DNA of 9,409 bases from assembly GCA_030045215.1 (NCBI GenBank), contig JASIBJ010000177.1, positions 1 to 9,409 of the forward strand. Direction: 5' to 3'. The notes beneath the pieces were generated by a model. That model saw nothing but the letters and a program-made list of their open reading frames with translations, was not told the DNA's origin and made no database searches. Below are positions 1 through 5,847 of the stretch, piece by piece. Numbering within the stretch: the first letter of the stretch is position 1; every line of letters starts with the position of its first letter. Source of the DNA: Streptosporangiaceae bacterium (GTDB lineage: Bacteria; Actinomycetota; Actinomycetes; Streptosporangiales; Streptosporangiaceae). Position numbers and translations under genes: made by a program.

Positions 1-292
1 GCGGTTAGTCACGGCCGACTGCTTCCCGACGGCACCGCCCGCGTCTGGCCGCCCAGGAGTGAACCGCAGTGACTAATCGAAACCGCGCGTCGCCCCTGGG
101 AGCGCTTGACCTCAATGCCACCCGCGGCGCGGGCCTAAGGATAGCTCAGTGCAGGCGGGCGCAGCCACCGCCATGAACGTAACACCGGGCCGCTTTCACG
201 TCGACTCACTTCTCAGCACCTACGCTGTCCCAACGCGTTGGCGATCTCAGGTACGGGCGCACTGCCTTGCGGTGGCGGTGCGGATTTTGTAA
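1..292. other. Gene-poor left end with no supported gene
   Basis: I find no recognisable protein or RNA in this stretch. The only structure is a spaced inverted repeat: TTAGTCAC at 5-12 and GTGACTAA at 69-76, with GCGGTT at 1-6 and AACCGC at 62-67 also complementary. A plus-strand frame opens with ATG at 173 and stops with TAA at 290-292. That stop is in frame with, and directly before, the YoeB-like remnant, but the peptide before it does not look like a YoeB N-terminus. The region reads as decayed accessory DNA. Confidence 0.5.
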
Positions 293-430
293 AGCGAGAG
301 CCTCGGCAAGCCCGAGCCGCTCAAGTACGGCTTTCAGGGCTACTGGTCGCGCCGAATCACTGACGAGCACCGGCTGATCGACAAGCGGGTTGAGGATGAG
401 ATCCGGATCGCCCAGTGCCACTATCGCTAG
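293..430 (+). pseudogene. YoeB/Txe-family toxin, C-terminal remnant
   Basis: The plus-strand frame ending at TAG 428-430 translates to about 45 residues carrying the C-terminal signature of YoeB-family ribosome-dependent mRNA interferases. Recognisable pieces are GKPEPLK, then GYWSRRITDEHRL, then EDEIRIAQCHY at the end. In intact YoeB (about 84 residues) this segment holds the catalytic Glu/Arg and the terminal His-Tyr pair. The N-terminal half is missing: an in-frame TAA (290-292) sits just before the homology and the preceding codons are unlike the family. The usual VYK between the Arg and the acidic turn is changed to IDKR. No YefM-type antitoxin is visible upstream. I read this as a broken gene whose product could not function; the family call rests on motif recognition only. 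Confidence 0.72.
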
Positions 431-530
431 GAGGATTAGGCGCCGTCTCCAGGACTGCGACGTTCCGCGTGACCTTCTTGAAATTGTTGTGGCGTGCAAG
501 CGTCACCGCGGCTTCGAGTCCCACACCCTA

Positions 531-546
531 CGCAAATCCGTTTGCG
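531..546 (-). terminator. Hairpin just past the arsR stop, likely terminator
   Basis: CGCAAA-TCCG-TTTGCG is a perfect 6-bp stem with a 4-nt loop, 11 bases beyond the arsR stop codon. It has no U-tract, as is common for actinobacterial terminators. The position supports termination of arsR; efficiency cannot be judged from sequence. Confidence 0.45.
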
Positions 547-557
547 GGCCGCTCGGG

Positions 558-926
558 TCAGATAGCCGTGCTCAGTACCGACGACAGGGCGTCCAGCGCG
601 CCTGGCACCACTGTGTAGTAGGCCCATTTGCCACGCTGGTCGCGCGTGAAGATCCCAGCGTTCACCAGGATCTTGAGGTGGTGCGAGATAGTCGGCTGGG
701 TCAGGCCGAGCGGGTCGGTCAGCTCGCAGACGCAGGCCTCGCCGCCTTCGTGAGCGGCCACCATCGAGACCAGCCGCAGCCGGGTCGGGTCGGCCAGGGC
801 CTTGAGGATATGCGCGAGGCCGGCCGCCTGTGTCGCGGTCAGGGGCTCGCGTAGCAAGGGCGTGCAGCACTCGTCGGCCAGCAGCGGAAGCTCGCGCCCG
901 CGCTGGAAGGTGAGAGCAGAGCTCAT
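558..926 (-). CDS. arsR: ArsR/SmtB-family arsenite-responsive repressor
   Basis: A 122-residue winged-helix repressor of usual family length. The ALADPTRLRL segment (residues 43-52) and the recognition region LTQPTISHHLKIL (75-87) are diagnostic of ArsR/SmtB, followed by the wing at 95-105. It has two candidate thiol sites: adjacent Cys20-Cys21 in the N-terminal arm, as in the Corynebacterium glutamicum ArsR type, and Cys65-x-Cys67 in a CVCEL motif at the start of the DNA-binding helix, as in the classical ArsR type. As(III) or Sb(III) binding would release DNA and derepress the locus. The gene is divergent from arsM over an 88-bp gap holding paired palindromes. The start is the ATG at 926; there is no good Shine-Dalgarno sequence, and a -10-like CATACT ends six bases before it, so the transcript may be leaderless. 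Confidence 0.93.
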   Translation of the reverse strand: MSSALTFQRGRELPLLADECCTPLLREPLTATQAAGLAHILKALADPTRLRLVSMVAAHEGGEACVCELTDPLGLTQPTISHHLKILVNAGIFTRDQRGKWAYYTVVPGALDALSSVLSTAI

Positions 927-932
927 TTGCTC

Positions 933-961
933 AGTATGCGATACGCATTGACAATCGTCTA
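933..961 (-). promoter_or_regulatory. Predicted arsR promoter (near-leaderless)
   Basis: On the minus strand a -35-like TAGACG (plus 956-961) and a -10-like CATACT (plus 933-938) are separated by 17 bp, each matching the sigma-70-type consensus at 4 of 6 positions. The -10 ends six bases before the arsR ATG, so transcription would begin at or next to the start codon. It overlaps the divergent arsM promoter and the first palindrome. Confidence 0.4.
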
Positions 962-984
962 TCCGTTGGCAATGCTGATTGCAT
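936..984. promoter_or_regulatory. Candidate ArsR operator pair, ATGC-N5-GCAT twice
   Basis: Two dyads of the same form occur in the arsR-arsM gap: ATGC-GATAC-GCAT at 936-948 and ATGC-TGATT-GCAT at 972-984, exactly 36 bp apart. The first covers the predicted arsR -10 and touches the arsM -35. The second covers the arsM -10 and start region. The second also contains GCAAT-N4-ATTGC (969-982). ArsR-family dimers bind 12-2-12-like or shorter imperfect dyads, so this placement fits a repressor silencing both promoters. Binding itself is inference. Confidence 0.55.
948..976 (+). promoter_or_regulatory. Predicted arsM operon promoter
   Basis: A perfect TTGACA (948-953) is followed after 17 bp by AATGCT (971-976), a weak -10 matching at 3 of 6 positions. 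A start near 983 would leave a leader of about 30 nt containing the GAGGAG ribosome site at 1001-1006. Both elements are overlapped or abutted by the candidate operator dyads. Confidence 0.5.
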
Positions 985-1014
985 CGACGACGATCTATGT
1001 GAGGAGCGACGGCG

Positions 1015-1815
1015 ATGACTGACCAGGCCAGTACTGACCTGCGCGAGGAAGTCCGGGCCCGCTACGCCGAGGCCGCCCGTGCCGTCCTTGACCCGAGGCC
1101 AGGCGTCACCGCTCAATCCTGTGAGTGTGCCGGGGCCAGCTCGTGCTGCAGCACCGGATCGGATGCACTGGACACCGCCGACGCGTTCGGCGGGTCCTTG
1201 TATGGCGAGGGTGAGACCGATGGCCTGCCGGAAGAAGCAGTCCTCGCGAGTCTCGGCTGCGGCAACCCGCTGGCCGTCGCTGACCTCCACGAGGGCGAGA
1301 GGGTTCTGGACCTAGGCTCGGGCGGCGGGATCGACGTGCTGCTCTCCGCTCGCCGGGTCGGTCCGGCCGGATTCGCCTACGGCGTCGACATGACCGATGA
1401 CATGCTCACGCTCGCGCGCGGCAACGCGGCCAAGGCGGGCGCGACCAACGTCGAGTTCCTCAAGGGCGATATCGAGGCTGTGCCGCTCCCCGACGCGGCG
1501 GTCGACGTCGTGATCTCCAACTGCGTGATCAACCTGTCCACCGACAAGCCCGCGGTGCTGGCCGAGATGTTCCGCGTCCTGGTCCCAGGCGGACGGATCG
1601 GAATCTCCGATGTCGTGGCCGAGGACCACATGACTGCGGCCGACCGGGCGGCGGCAGGCTCCTACGTGGGCTGTATCGCCGGCGCGCTGTCCCGGACTGA
1701 GTACCTCGACGGCCTGGCTGCTGCGGGTTTTGCCTACGCCTCAGTCACCTTCACCCACGAGGCCGGTCCCGGCATCCACGCGGCCGTCATCCGCGCCATC
1801 AAGCCGAGCCGGTGA
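1015..1815 (+). CDS. arsM: Arsenite S-adenosylmethionine methyltransferase
   Basis: A 266-residue class I SAM methyltransferase that converts As(III), bound to thiols, to methylated arsenicals in the cytoplasm. The SAM site is seen as VLDLGSGGGID (97-107, motif I) with GVDMTDDM (123-130) carrying the ribose-binding acid. The cysteines expected of ArsM are present: the CC pair at 44-45, Cys82 in SLGCGNP, Cys170 in SNCVIN, and Cys220 in VGCIAGAL. These correspond to the four conserved cysteines of algal ArsM, where the last two bind As(III) and the others support the disulfide relay. Length and motif order are normal. The ATG at 1015 is preceded by GAGGAG at 1001-1006 with 8-nt spacing. It is the first gene of the plus-strand ars operon and divergent from arsR. 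No acr3 or arsB pump lies beside it. Confidence 0.95.
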   Translation: MTDQASTDLREEVRARYAEAARAVLDPRPGVTAQSCECAGASSCCSTGSDALDTADAFGGSLYGEGETDGLPEEAVLASLGCGNPLAVADLHEGERVLDLGSGGGIDVLLSARRVGPAGFAYGVDMTDDMLTLARGNAAKAGATNVEFLKGDIEAVPLPDAAVDVVISNCVINLSTDKPAVLAEMFRVLVPGGRIGISDVVAEDHMTAADRAAAGSYVGCIAGALSRTEYLDGLAAAGFAYASVTFTHEAGPGIHAAVIRAIKPSR

Positions 1816-1908
1816 CCCGGAAGACCGCACCCTCATCGCCGCCAGCATCATGGGTACCTGGATCGCCTCGACCGGACTCACCCCGGTCGCCGCTACCGAA
1901 CGCTGACC
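1816..1908 (+). other. Possible gene-tail fragment between arsM and the MIP remnant
   Basis: One plus-strand frame, entered out of phase from the arsM end, reads about 30 codons (DPEDRTLIAASIMGTW..., ending PVAATER) to a TGA at 1904-1906, only two bases before the ATG of the aquaporin remnant. The tight stop-start spacing resembles a normal operon junction and suggests the tail of another deleted gene. I do not recognise the peptide, and it may be spurious. Confidence 0.25.
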
Positions 1909-2146
1909 ATGACCACTGCGTACGCCCGCCGGATGCTCGCGGAATTCACTGGCACCGGGCAGCCTGACTGACACGTACGCCGGGATTGCACCCGGCTGCG
2001 TCCCCGAATTCATCGGCGCCCAGATCGCGGGCGGCATCGCCGGAACACTACTAGCGGTAGTGCTTTACCCAGCGTCACGGAGTCAGCCGCAGCCTGGCCC
2101 TCAGGCCCAGGTCACCCCCTCGCTACGGAGACACGAGCATGCCTGA
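1909..2146 (+). pseudogene. Aquaporin/MIP-family channel, internally deleted
   Basis: The two ends of a MIP-family membrane channel remain joined together. The ATG at 1909 opens a 20-codon frame containing MLAEFTGTG, the usual aquaporin first-helix start, ending at TGA 1969-1971. Shifted by one frame, from about 1958 to TGA 2144-2146, comes SLTDTYAGIAP followed by VPEFIGAQIAGG and LAVVLYP, the usual final extracellular loop and sixth helix of actinobacterial ars-operon aquaporins. The roughly 170-180 residues between, including both NPA pore motifs, are gone, so no channel can form. The C-terminal frame still overlaps the arsC ATG by eight bases, the relic of a coupled MIP-arsC junction. In intact loci such channels are thought to let arsenite leave the cell after ArsC acts. 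Confidence 0.82.
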
Positions 2147-2540
2147 CATGTCCGAGGTCCTGTTTGTCTGCACCCACAATGCCGGCCGGTCTCAAATGGC
2201 CGCCGCGCTCCTCGACCATGAAGCCGCCGGGCGCATCCGCGTGACCTCGGCCGGATCGCAACCGGCTGACCAGCTCAACCCCGCCGTGATAGAAGCCATG
2301 GCGGAACTCGGGATCGACATTTCGCGCGAGATCCCCAAGCGGCTCGCCGCCGGCCAGGTCCGGGCCGCCGACGTGGTGATCACCATGGGCTGCGGCGACG
2401 CCTGCCCGGTCTATCCTGGTAAGCGCTATGAGGAGTGGGAGCTGCCGGACCCGGCTGGCCTCGACATCTCGGCGGTGCGGGCGATACGCGACCAAATCCA
2501 CCTGCGAGTGCGCGAGCTCATCGCTGATCTAGAGGCGTGA
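2139..2540 (+). CDS. arsC: Arsenate reductase, LMW protein-tyrosine-phosphatase fold
   Basis: A 133-residue cytoplasmic enzyme that reduces As(V) to As(III). The phosphatase loop is CTHNAGRS with nucleophile Cys11 and Arg17, and the general acid is Asp104 in ELPDPAG. A second cysteine pair, Cys85 and Cys89, sits in TMGCGDACPVYPGKRY; the spacing differs from the Cys82/Cys89 relay of Staphylococcus pI258 ArsC. In actinobacteria, related LMW-PTP ArsC enzymes use mycothiol and mycoredoxin, which I consider the likelier electron route here, by inference. The ATG at 2139 has GGAG at 2127-2130, 8 nt upstream; a second ATG at 2148 is possible but has poorer spacing. It follows the aquaporin remnant in the same operon and would supply As(III) for ArsM. 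Confidence 0.94.
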   Translation: MPDMSEVLFVCTHNAGRSQMAAALLDHEAAGRIRVTSAGSQPADQLNPAVIEAMAELGIDISREIPKRLAAGQVRAADVVITMGCGDACPVYPGKRYEEWELPDPAGLDISAVRAIRDQIHLRVRELIADLEA

Positions 2541-2625
2541 TGCCGGTCCTCGTTTCGTGGAGACGATGTGCGCTAGCGGCCGGGCCGATTATGCGCGCCG
2601 GGCGCTTAGCCGGCAGACTAGGACC
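2541..2625. other. arsC-bpa intergenic region
   Basis: This gap contains only a weak stem, GCCGG at 2597-2601 with CCGGC at 2610-2614, just upstream of bpa. A GTG at 2557 could extend the bpa frame by 23 codons, but those codons do not resemble the family and have no ribosome site. No convincing terminator for arsC or promoter for bpa is visible. Confidence 0.35.
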
Positions 2626-3183
2626 ATGAGCGAGCAGACCAGCGCTGAAGTCCGCGACCACCCGAAGGTCGTCGTCGTCGGCCCGGACGGAGTCGCGGTT
2701 GAGGCCGACGCGGATGAGTCGCGCGAGCGGCCGGTAACCGAGATGGTGGAGCAGCCGGCCAAGGTCATGCGGGTTGGCAGCATGATCCGTCAGCTGCTCG
2801 AGGAGGTCAAGGCCGCCCCGCTTGACGAGAAGAGCCGGGCTCGGCTGAAGGAAATCCACACCAGCTCGATCAAGGAGCTGGAAGACGGGCTCGCGCCCGA
2901 ACTCGTCGAGGAGCTGGAACGGCTGTCGCTGCCGTTCGCCGAGGACGAGGTGCCGAGCGCAGCCGAGCTCAGGGTCGCCCAGGCCCAGCTCGTCGGCTGG
3001 CTGGAGGGCCTGTTCCATGGCATCCAGACCACCTTGTTCGCCCAGCAGATGGCTGCGCGGGCTCAGCTGGAACAGATGCGCCGAGCGCTCCCGCCGGGCA
3101 TGATGCCGACCATGCAGCCGAACGCCGGGCCTGAGGGCGGCGAGGAGCCGCAGCACCTGCGCGCATCCGGTCCCTACCTCTAG
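2626..3183 (+). CDS. bpa: Bacterial proteasome activator Bpa/PafE
   Basis: A 185-residue member of the DUF2587 family. In Mycobacterium tuberculosis (Rv3780) it forms a dodecameric ring that docks on the 20S proteasome and opens its gate without ATP, feeding unfolded substrates such as HspR. An acidic, low-complexity N-terminal stretch (about 1-40) precedes the conserved helical core (about 41-155: VMRVGSMIRQLLEE, then GWLEGLFHGIQTTLFAQQM). A flexible Pro/Gly-rich tail ends in SGPYL. The last residues match the HbYX-like gate-opening motif (GQYL in M. tuberculosis), with Tyr penultimate. The start is ATG 2626, because the family begins near MSEQ-type sequence; AGGA lies only two bases upstream, so initiation context is unusual. 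It is convergent with pheA. No proteasome subunit genes are in the window. Confidence 0.93.
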   Translation: MSEQTSAEVRDHPKVVVVGPDGVAVEADADESRERPVTEMVEQPAKVMRVGSMIRQLLEEVKAAPLDEKSRARLKEIHTSSIKELEDGLAPELVEELERLSLPFAEDEVPSAAELRVAQAQLVGWLEGLFHGIQTTLFAQQMAARAQLEQMRRALPPGMMPTMQPNAGPEGGEEPQHLRASGPYL

Positions 3184-3235
3184 GCACCAACCGCAAGGTG
3201 CGCCTGCAAGCGCTACCGGCGAGCAGCGCAGCCGG
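3184..3235. terminator. Two hairpins between convergent bpa and pheA
   Basis: Directly after the bpa stop, GCACC (3184-3188) pairs with GGTGC (3197-3201). Directly after the pheA stop on the other strand, GCCGG (3231-3235) pairs with CCGGC (3216-3220) and could extend with TAG/CTA through a bulge. One hairpin per strand in a 52-bp convergent gap suggests opposed terminators without U-tracts. Confidence 0.45.
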
Positions 3236-4195
3236 CTAGTCGGGCGTCCGGCCTGCCCTGATGCCCGCAAGCCAGGCCGCGGCCTCCTCGAAGTCGGCGT
3301 CCGACTTGGCGCTGCCGGGGGCGGGCCGGACCGGGCCGCTGGTAACCGCTTCAGCCTGCGGATAGCTGCCGAGGAAGCGGACATCGCTGCAGACGCGGTG
3401 CAGGCCCATCAGCGCCTCGCCCACGCGAGCCTGGGCGACGTGGCCTTCGCAGTCGATGAAGAAGCAATACCTGCCGATGCCATCGCCGGTCGGGCGTGAC
3501 TCGATCCGCGTCAGGTTCACGGTGCGGACTGCGAATTGCCCGAGTATGTCCATGAGGGCACCGGGGTGATCATCGGCTAGGAACGCGACCACGGACGTTC
3601 GGTCGGCTCCGGTCGGGGCGTCCGGAGGGCCCGGCCGGCGAACGGCGACGAACCTGGTCACGGCGTCGTCCCGGTCGTGCACGTCGGTCGCCAGCGCCAC
3701 CAGGCCGTAGAGCTCAGCGGCGAATACCCCGGCCAGGGCCGCGTCAAGCTGGCCTTCTGCGACCTGCCTGGCCGCGTCGGAGTTCGAGGCGGCAGGCAGC
3801 CACTCGGCATGCGGCAAGTTGGCGCTCAGCCAGTTCCGGCACTGCGGCTGCGCGACCGGGTGTCCGCCAACTCGCTTGATCCGGGCCAGGTCGGTTCCGG
3901 GCCTGGTCAGCAGCGCGAACTCCACCGGCACCAGCACCTCGGCGCAGATCACCAGCTCGCTACCGACAGCGAGCTCGTCCAGTGTCGCGGTGACCGCGCC
4001 TTCGACCGAGCTCTCGATCGGCACCACACCCTGCTCGGCCGCGCCCGACCGGACGGCCTCAAGTGCCGCCTGGATGCTCGGGCAGTCAAGCGCGTCCGGC
4101 ATCTTGTCGGCCGGCCCGGTGCGTGCATGGAGCGCGCGGACGGCCGCCTCGGTGAACGTACCGCGCGGGCCAAGGTAGGAGTACTGGTAAGTCAT
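3236..4195 (-). CDS. pheA: Prephenate dehydratase
   Basis: Converts prephenate to phenylpyruvate, the committed step of phenylalanine synthesis, in the cytoplasm. In the 319-residue reading, the catalytic domain begins at YLGPRGTFTEAA. It contains GVVPIESSVEGAV (about 57-69), where many homologues have IENS, and the catalytic TRF triad (about 180-182 in VTRFVAV). A C-terminal ACT domain (about 202-278) includes HPGALMDIL and ESRP, the phenylalanine-sensing motif, so feedback inhibition by Phe is expected. No chorismate mutase domain is present, as is normal in actinomycetes. A GTG directly before the ATG (4198) could be used instead. The upstream membrane glycosyltransferase gene stops at 4200, only four bases away, so translation is probably coupled. 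About 40 residues follow the ACT domain. Confidence 0.95.
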   Translation of the reverse strand: MTYQYSYLGPRGTFTEAAVRALHARTGPADKMPDALDCPSIQAALEAVRSGAAEQGVVPIESSVEGAVTATLDELAVGSELVICAEVLVPVEFALLTRPGTDLARIKRVGGHPVAQPQCRNWLSANLPHAEWLPAASNSDAARQVAEGQLDAALAGVFAAELYGLVALATDVHDRDDAVTRFVAVRRPGPPDAPTGADRTSVVAFLADDHPGALMDILGQFAVRTVNLTRIESRPTGDGIGRYCFFIDCEGHVAQARVGEALMGLHRVCSDVRFLGSYPQAEAVTSGPVRPAPGSAKSDADFEEAAAWLAGIRAGRTPD

Positions 4196-4199
4196 CACG

Positions 4200-5843
4200 T
4201 CATGATCGCATCGCCTGGGGGGCCCGCGCAGGCAGCACCGCCCGGATCAGCAGTACCAGGCAAACCAGCAGCACCACCGGCGTAACGCCTTCGCGCACCG
4301 CGGTCTGCAGCCAGCTCAGGCCGCCGGGCAGTGCGGTACCGGTCGCGGCTAGGTACCCGAGCGCCAGCGCGGACGTCCTGGCCAGCAGCAGCCAGTCCAA
4401 CTCTGACCACGCCACCAGTGCAAGCAGCGGCCAGGCGAGCGAGTCGTACCAGGGCAGCACATAGGGCCAGGCGAAGAGCCAGGCGATGGCGAACGCTGCG
4501 GCGCACATGACGGCAAGGTCACGGAGGGGAACGGGGCTGTCAGCGGCCAGTCCGCTCAGCTGCCGATTGCCGCCCGGCGCCAGCAGGGCGCGCCCCGACC
4601 TGGTCGGGCGCCCGGCCACCTGGCGTAGCAGCAGGATCAGCAGGACGGCCGCCAGAGCGATCGCGGCAGCTTTGACCGCGTCCTCAGCTGCGCCAGCGCC
4701 CAGACCGAGCCCCAGCAACGCTCGCACCGCCCGCCAGGGTGAGGCGAATGAGGTCATGCTGCCGGCCTTCAGGCTAGGGCTCAGCGAGCTCAGGCCCCAG
4801 GCTGCCAGCGCGACGGCAGCAACCGCGGCGAAGCCTGCGGCCAGGCCGCCCGCGGCTGCGAGCAGCCGTGCCCGCTCAGGGCTCGCCCGCAGCGGGTCGC
4901 GCTGCTTCCTGAGGTTCCAGGCCAGCGCGCACGCTGTGGCCAGTCCGGCTCCAGCCAGCACCATTGAGATCTTTACCGCGAAACCCAGCCCAACTAGCGC
5001 GCCGGCGCACGCGGCCGGCAACACGGCCCTGGCCCAGCCGGGCCCGGCGAGCGAGCAGAAGGAGAACGCAGCCAGCGCCGCGATCACGAAGACGAGCGCC
5101 TGGCTGTCGATGTGCTCGCCGGCCACGACGACCAGTAGCAGGAGCGGGTTAGCCGTCCACAGCAGCGCAGCCCGCACCTGGCGGGCGCGGTCACCGCGGG
5201 CCATCCAGTGCAGGAGCAAGCCCGTGACCGCGAACGCGACGACGTTGAGTACGGACAGCACGAACACGGTCAGCCGCACCGACGTGCCGCCGATCCGGGA
5301 GGCAAGCGCTTGCCCGGCCGTGGCCAGCGCCCCGTACACCGACGGGCTGGTCTGGAACTGCCGGACGGCGCGGCCGACGGGATCACCGAGCCTGGCGAGC
5401 GCCGCCGGGGTCATGGTGTACGGGTCCCGGCCGAGAGCGGCTATCCGGCCATAGGCGGCGTAGCTGAGATGGTCAGAGGAGCCGAACGGCGGCACCAACG
5501 CCAGCGCCGCCGCCGCCAGGACGCCGAGGGCAAGCAGCACCCTGGGCGACAGCATCCAGCCGAGCCTGGCCGCCCGCATGCTCAGCCCCAAGCCGACGGT
5601 GCCGGCGGCAATCGCGGCGATTGACAGCGCGACCACCAGGTACGGGGATGGATGCACGGAGAATGACCACGGAGGCTGGCCGGAAGAGCCCGGCAGGACG
5701 GGCTCGACTAGAGACGGGCCGAGCACCGCGACCGTGAAGGTCAGCACCACGCTCACGCCGGATAGAGCCAGCCCCGCGCCGGCCCGACGTCGCTGCGTTG
5801 CGGCCTGCGCGCCCGGCCGCGCGGCGATGGCCGGCCTGGCCAC
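4200..5843 (-). CDS. GT-C-type polytopic membrane glycosyltransferase (MptB-like)
   Basis: A hydrophobic protein of about 547 residues with roughly twelve predicted membrane helices. It resembles actinobacterial polyprenol-phosphomannose-dependent mannosyltransferases of the MptA/MptB kind. The first large extracytoplasmic loop carries GSSDHLSYAAYGRIA (about 121-135 from the chosen start), the acidic loop that in GT-C enzymes holds the catalytic carboxylate, followed by GRDPY. Near the C-terminus, WPYVLPWYDSLAWPLLAL is typical of this group. It would transfer a sugar from a lipid-phosphate donor on the outer face of the membrane; donor and acceptor are unknown. I start it at GTG 5843, four bases past the GT2 stop with AGG seven bases upstream. 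The frame stays open to 6023, but that part runs through the GT2 gene and is Arg/Gly/Pro-rich, not membrane-like. Confidence 0.8.
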   Translation of the reverse strand: MARPAIAARPGAQAATQRRRAGAGLALSGVSVVLTFTVAVLGPSLVEPVLPGSSGQPPWSFSVHPSPYLVVALSIAAIAAGTVGLGLSMRAARLGWMLSPRVLLALGVLAAAALALVPPFGSSDHLSYAAYGRIAALGRDPYTMTPAALARLGDPVGRAVRQFQTSPSVYGALATAGQALASRIGGTSVRLTVFVLSVLNVVAFAVTGLLLHWMARGDRARQVRAALLWTANPLLLLVVVAGEHIDSQALVFVIAALAAFSFCSLAGPGWARAVLPAACAGALVGLGFAVKISMVLAGAGLATACALAWNLRKQRDPLRASPERARLLAAAGGLAAGFAAVAAVALAAWGLSSLSPSLKAGSMTSFASPWRAVRALLGLGLGAGAAEDAVKAAAIALAAVLLILLLRQVAGRPTRSGRALLAPGGNRQLSGLAADSPVPLRDLAVMCAAAFAIAWLFAWPYVLPWYDSLAWPLLALVAWSELDWLLLARTSALALGYLAATGTALPGGLSWLQTAVREGVTPVVLLVCLVLLIRAVLPARAPQAMRS

Positions 5844-5847
5844 CCGG

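Noticed and set aside
131..532. tRNA-like pieces: AGCTCAGT near 144-151 and TTCGAGTCCCAC near 512-523
   Set aside because: No complementary acceptor stem, anticodon arm or T-stem can be built around either piece, and they lie too far apart for one tRNA.
436..870. Minus-strand 144-codon open frame over arsR
   Set aside because: It is a frame-shifted shadow of arsR, Arg/Gly/Pro-rich, without domain features.
2518..3384. Minus-strand 288-codon open frame opposite bpa
   Set aside because: Antisense to a clear Bpa gene and overlapping the pheA end; composition is that of a high-GC antisense frame.
3677..4285. Plus-strand 202-codon open frame opposite pheA
   Set aside because: Antisense shadow of prephenate dehydratase motifs.
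4486..5454. Plus-strand 322-codon open frame opposite the GT-C gene
   Set aside because: Ala/Ser/Arg/Pro-rich low-complexity antisense frame; the opposite strand encodes a coherent membrane protein.
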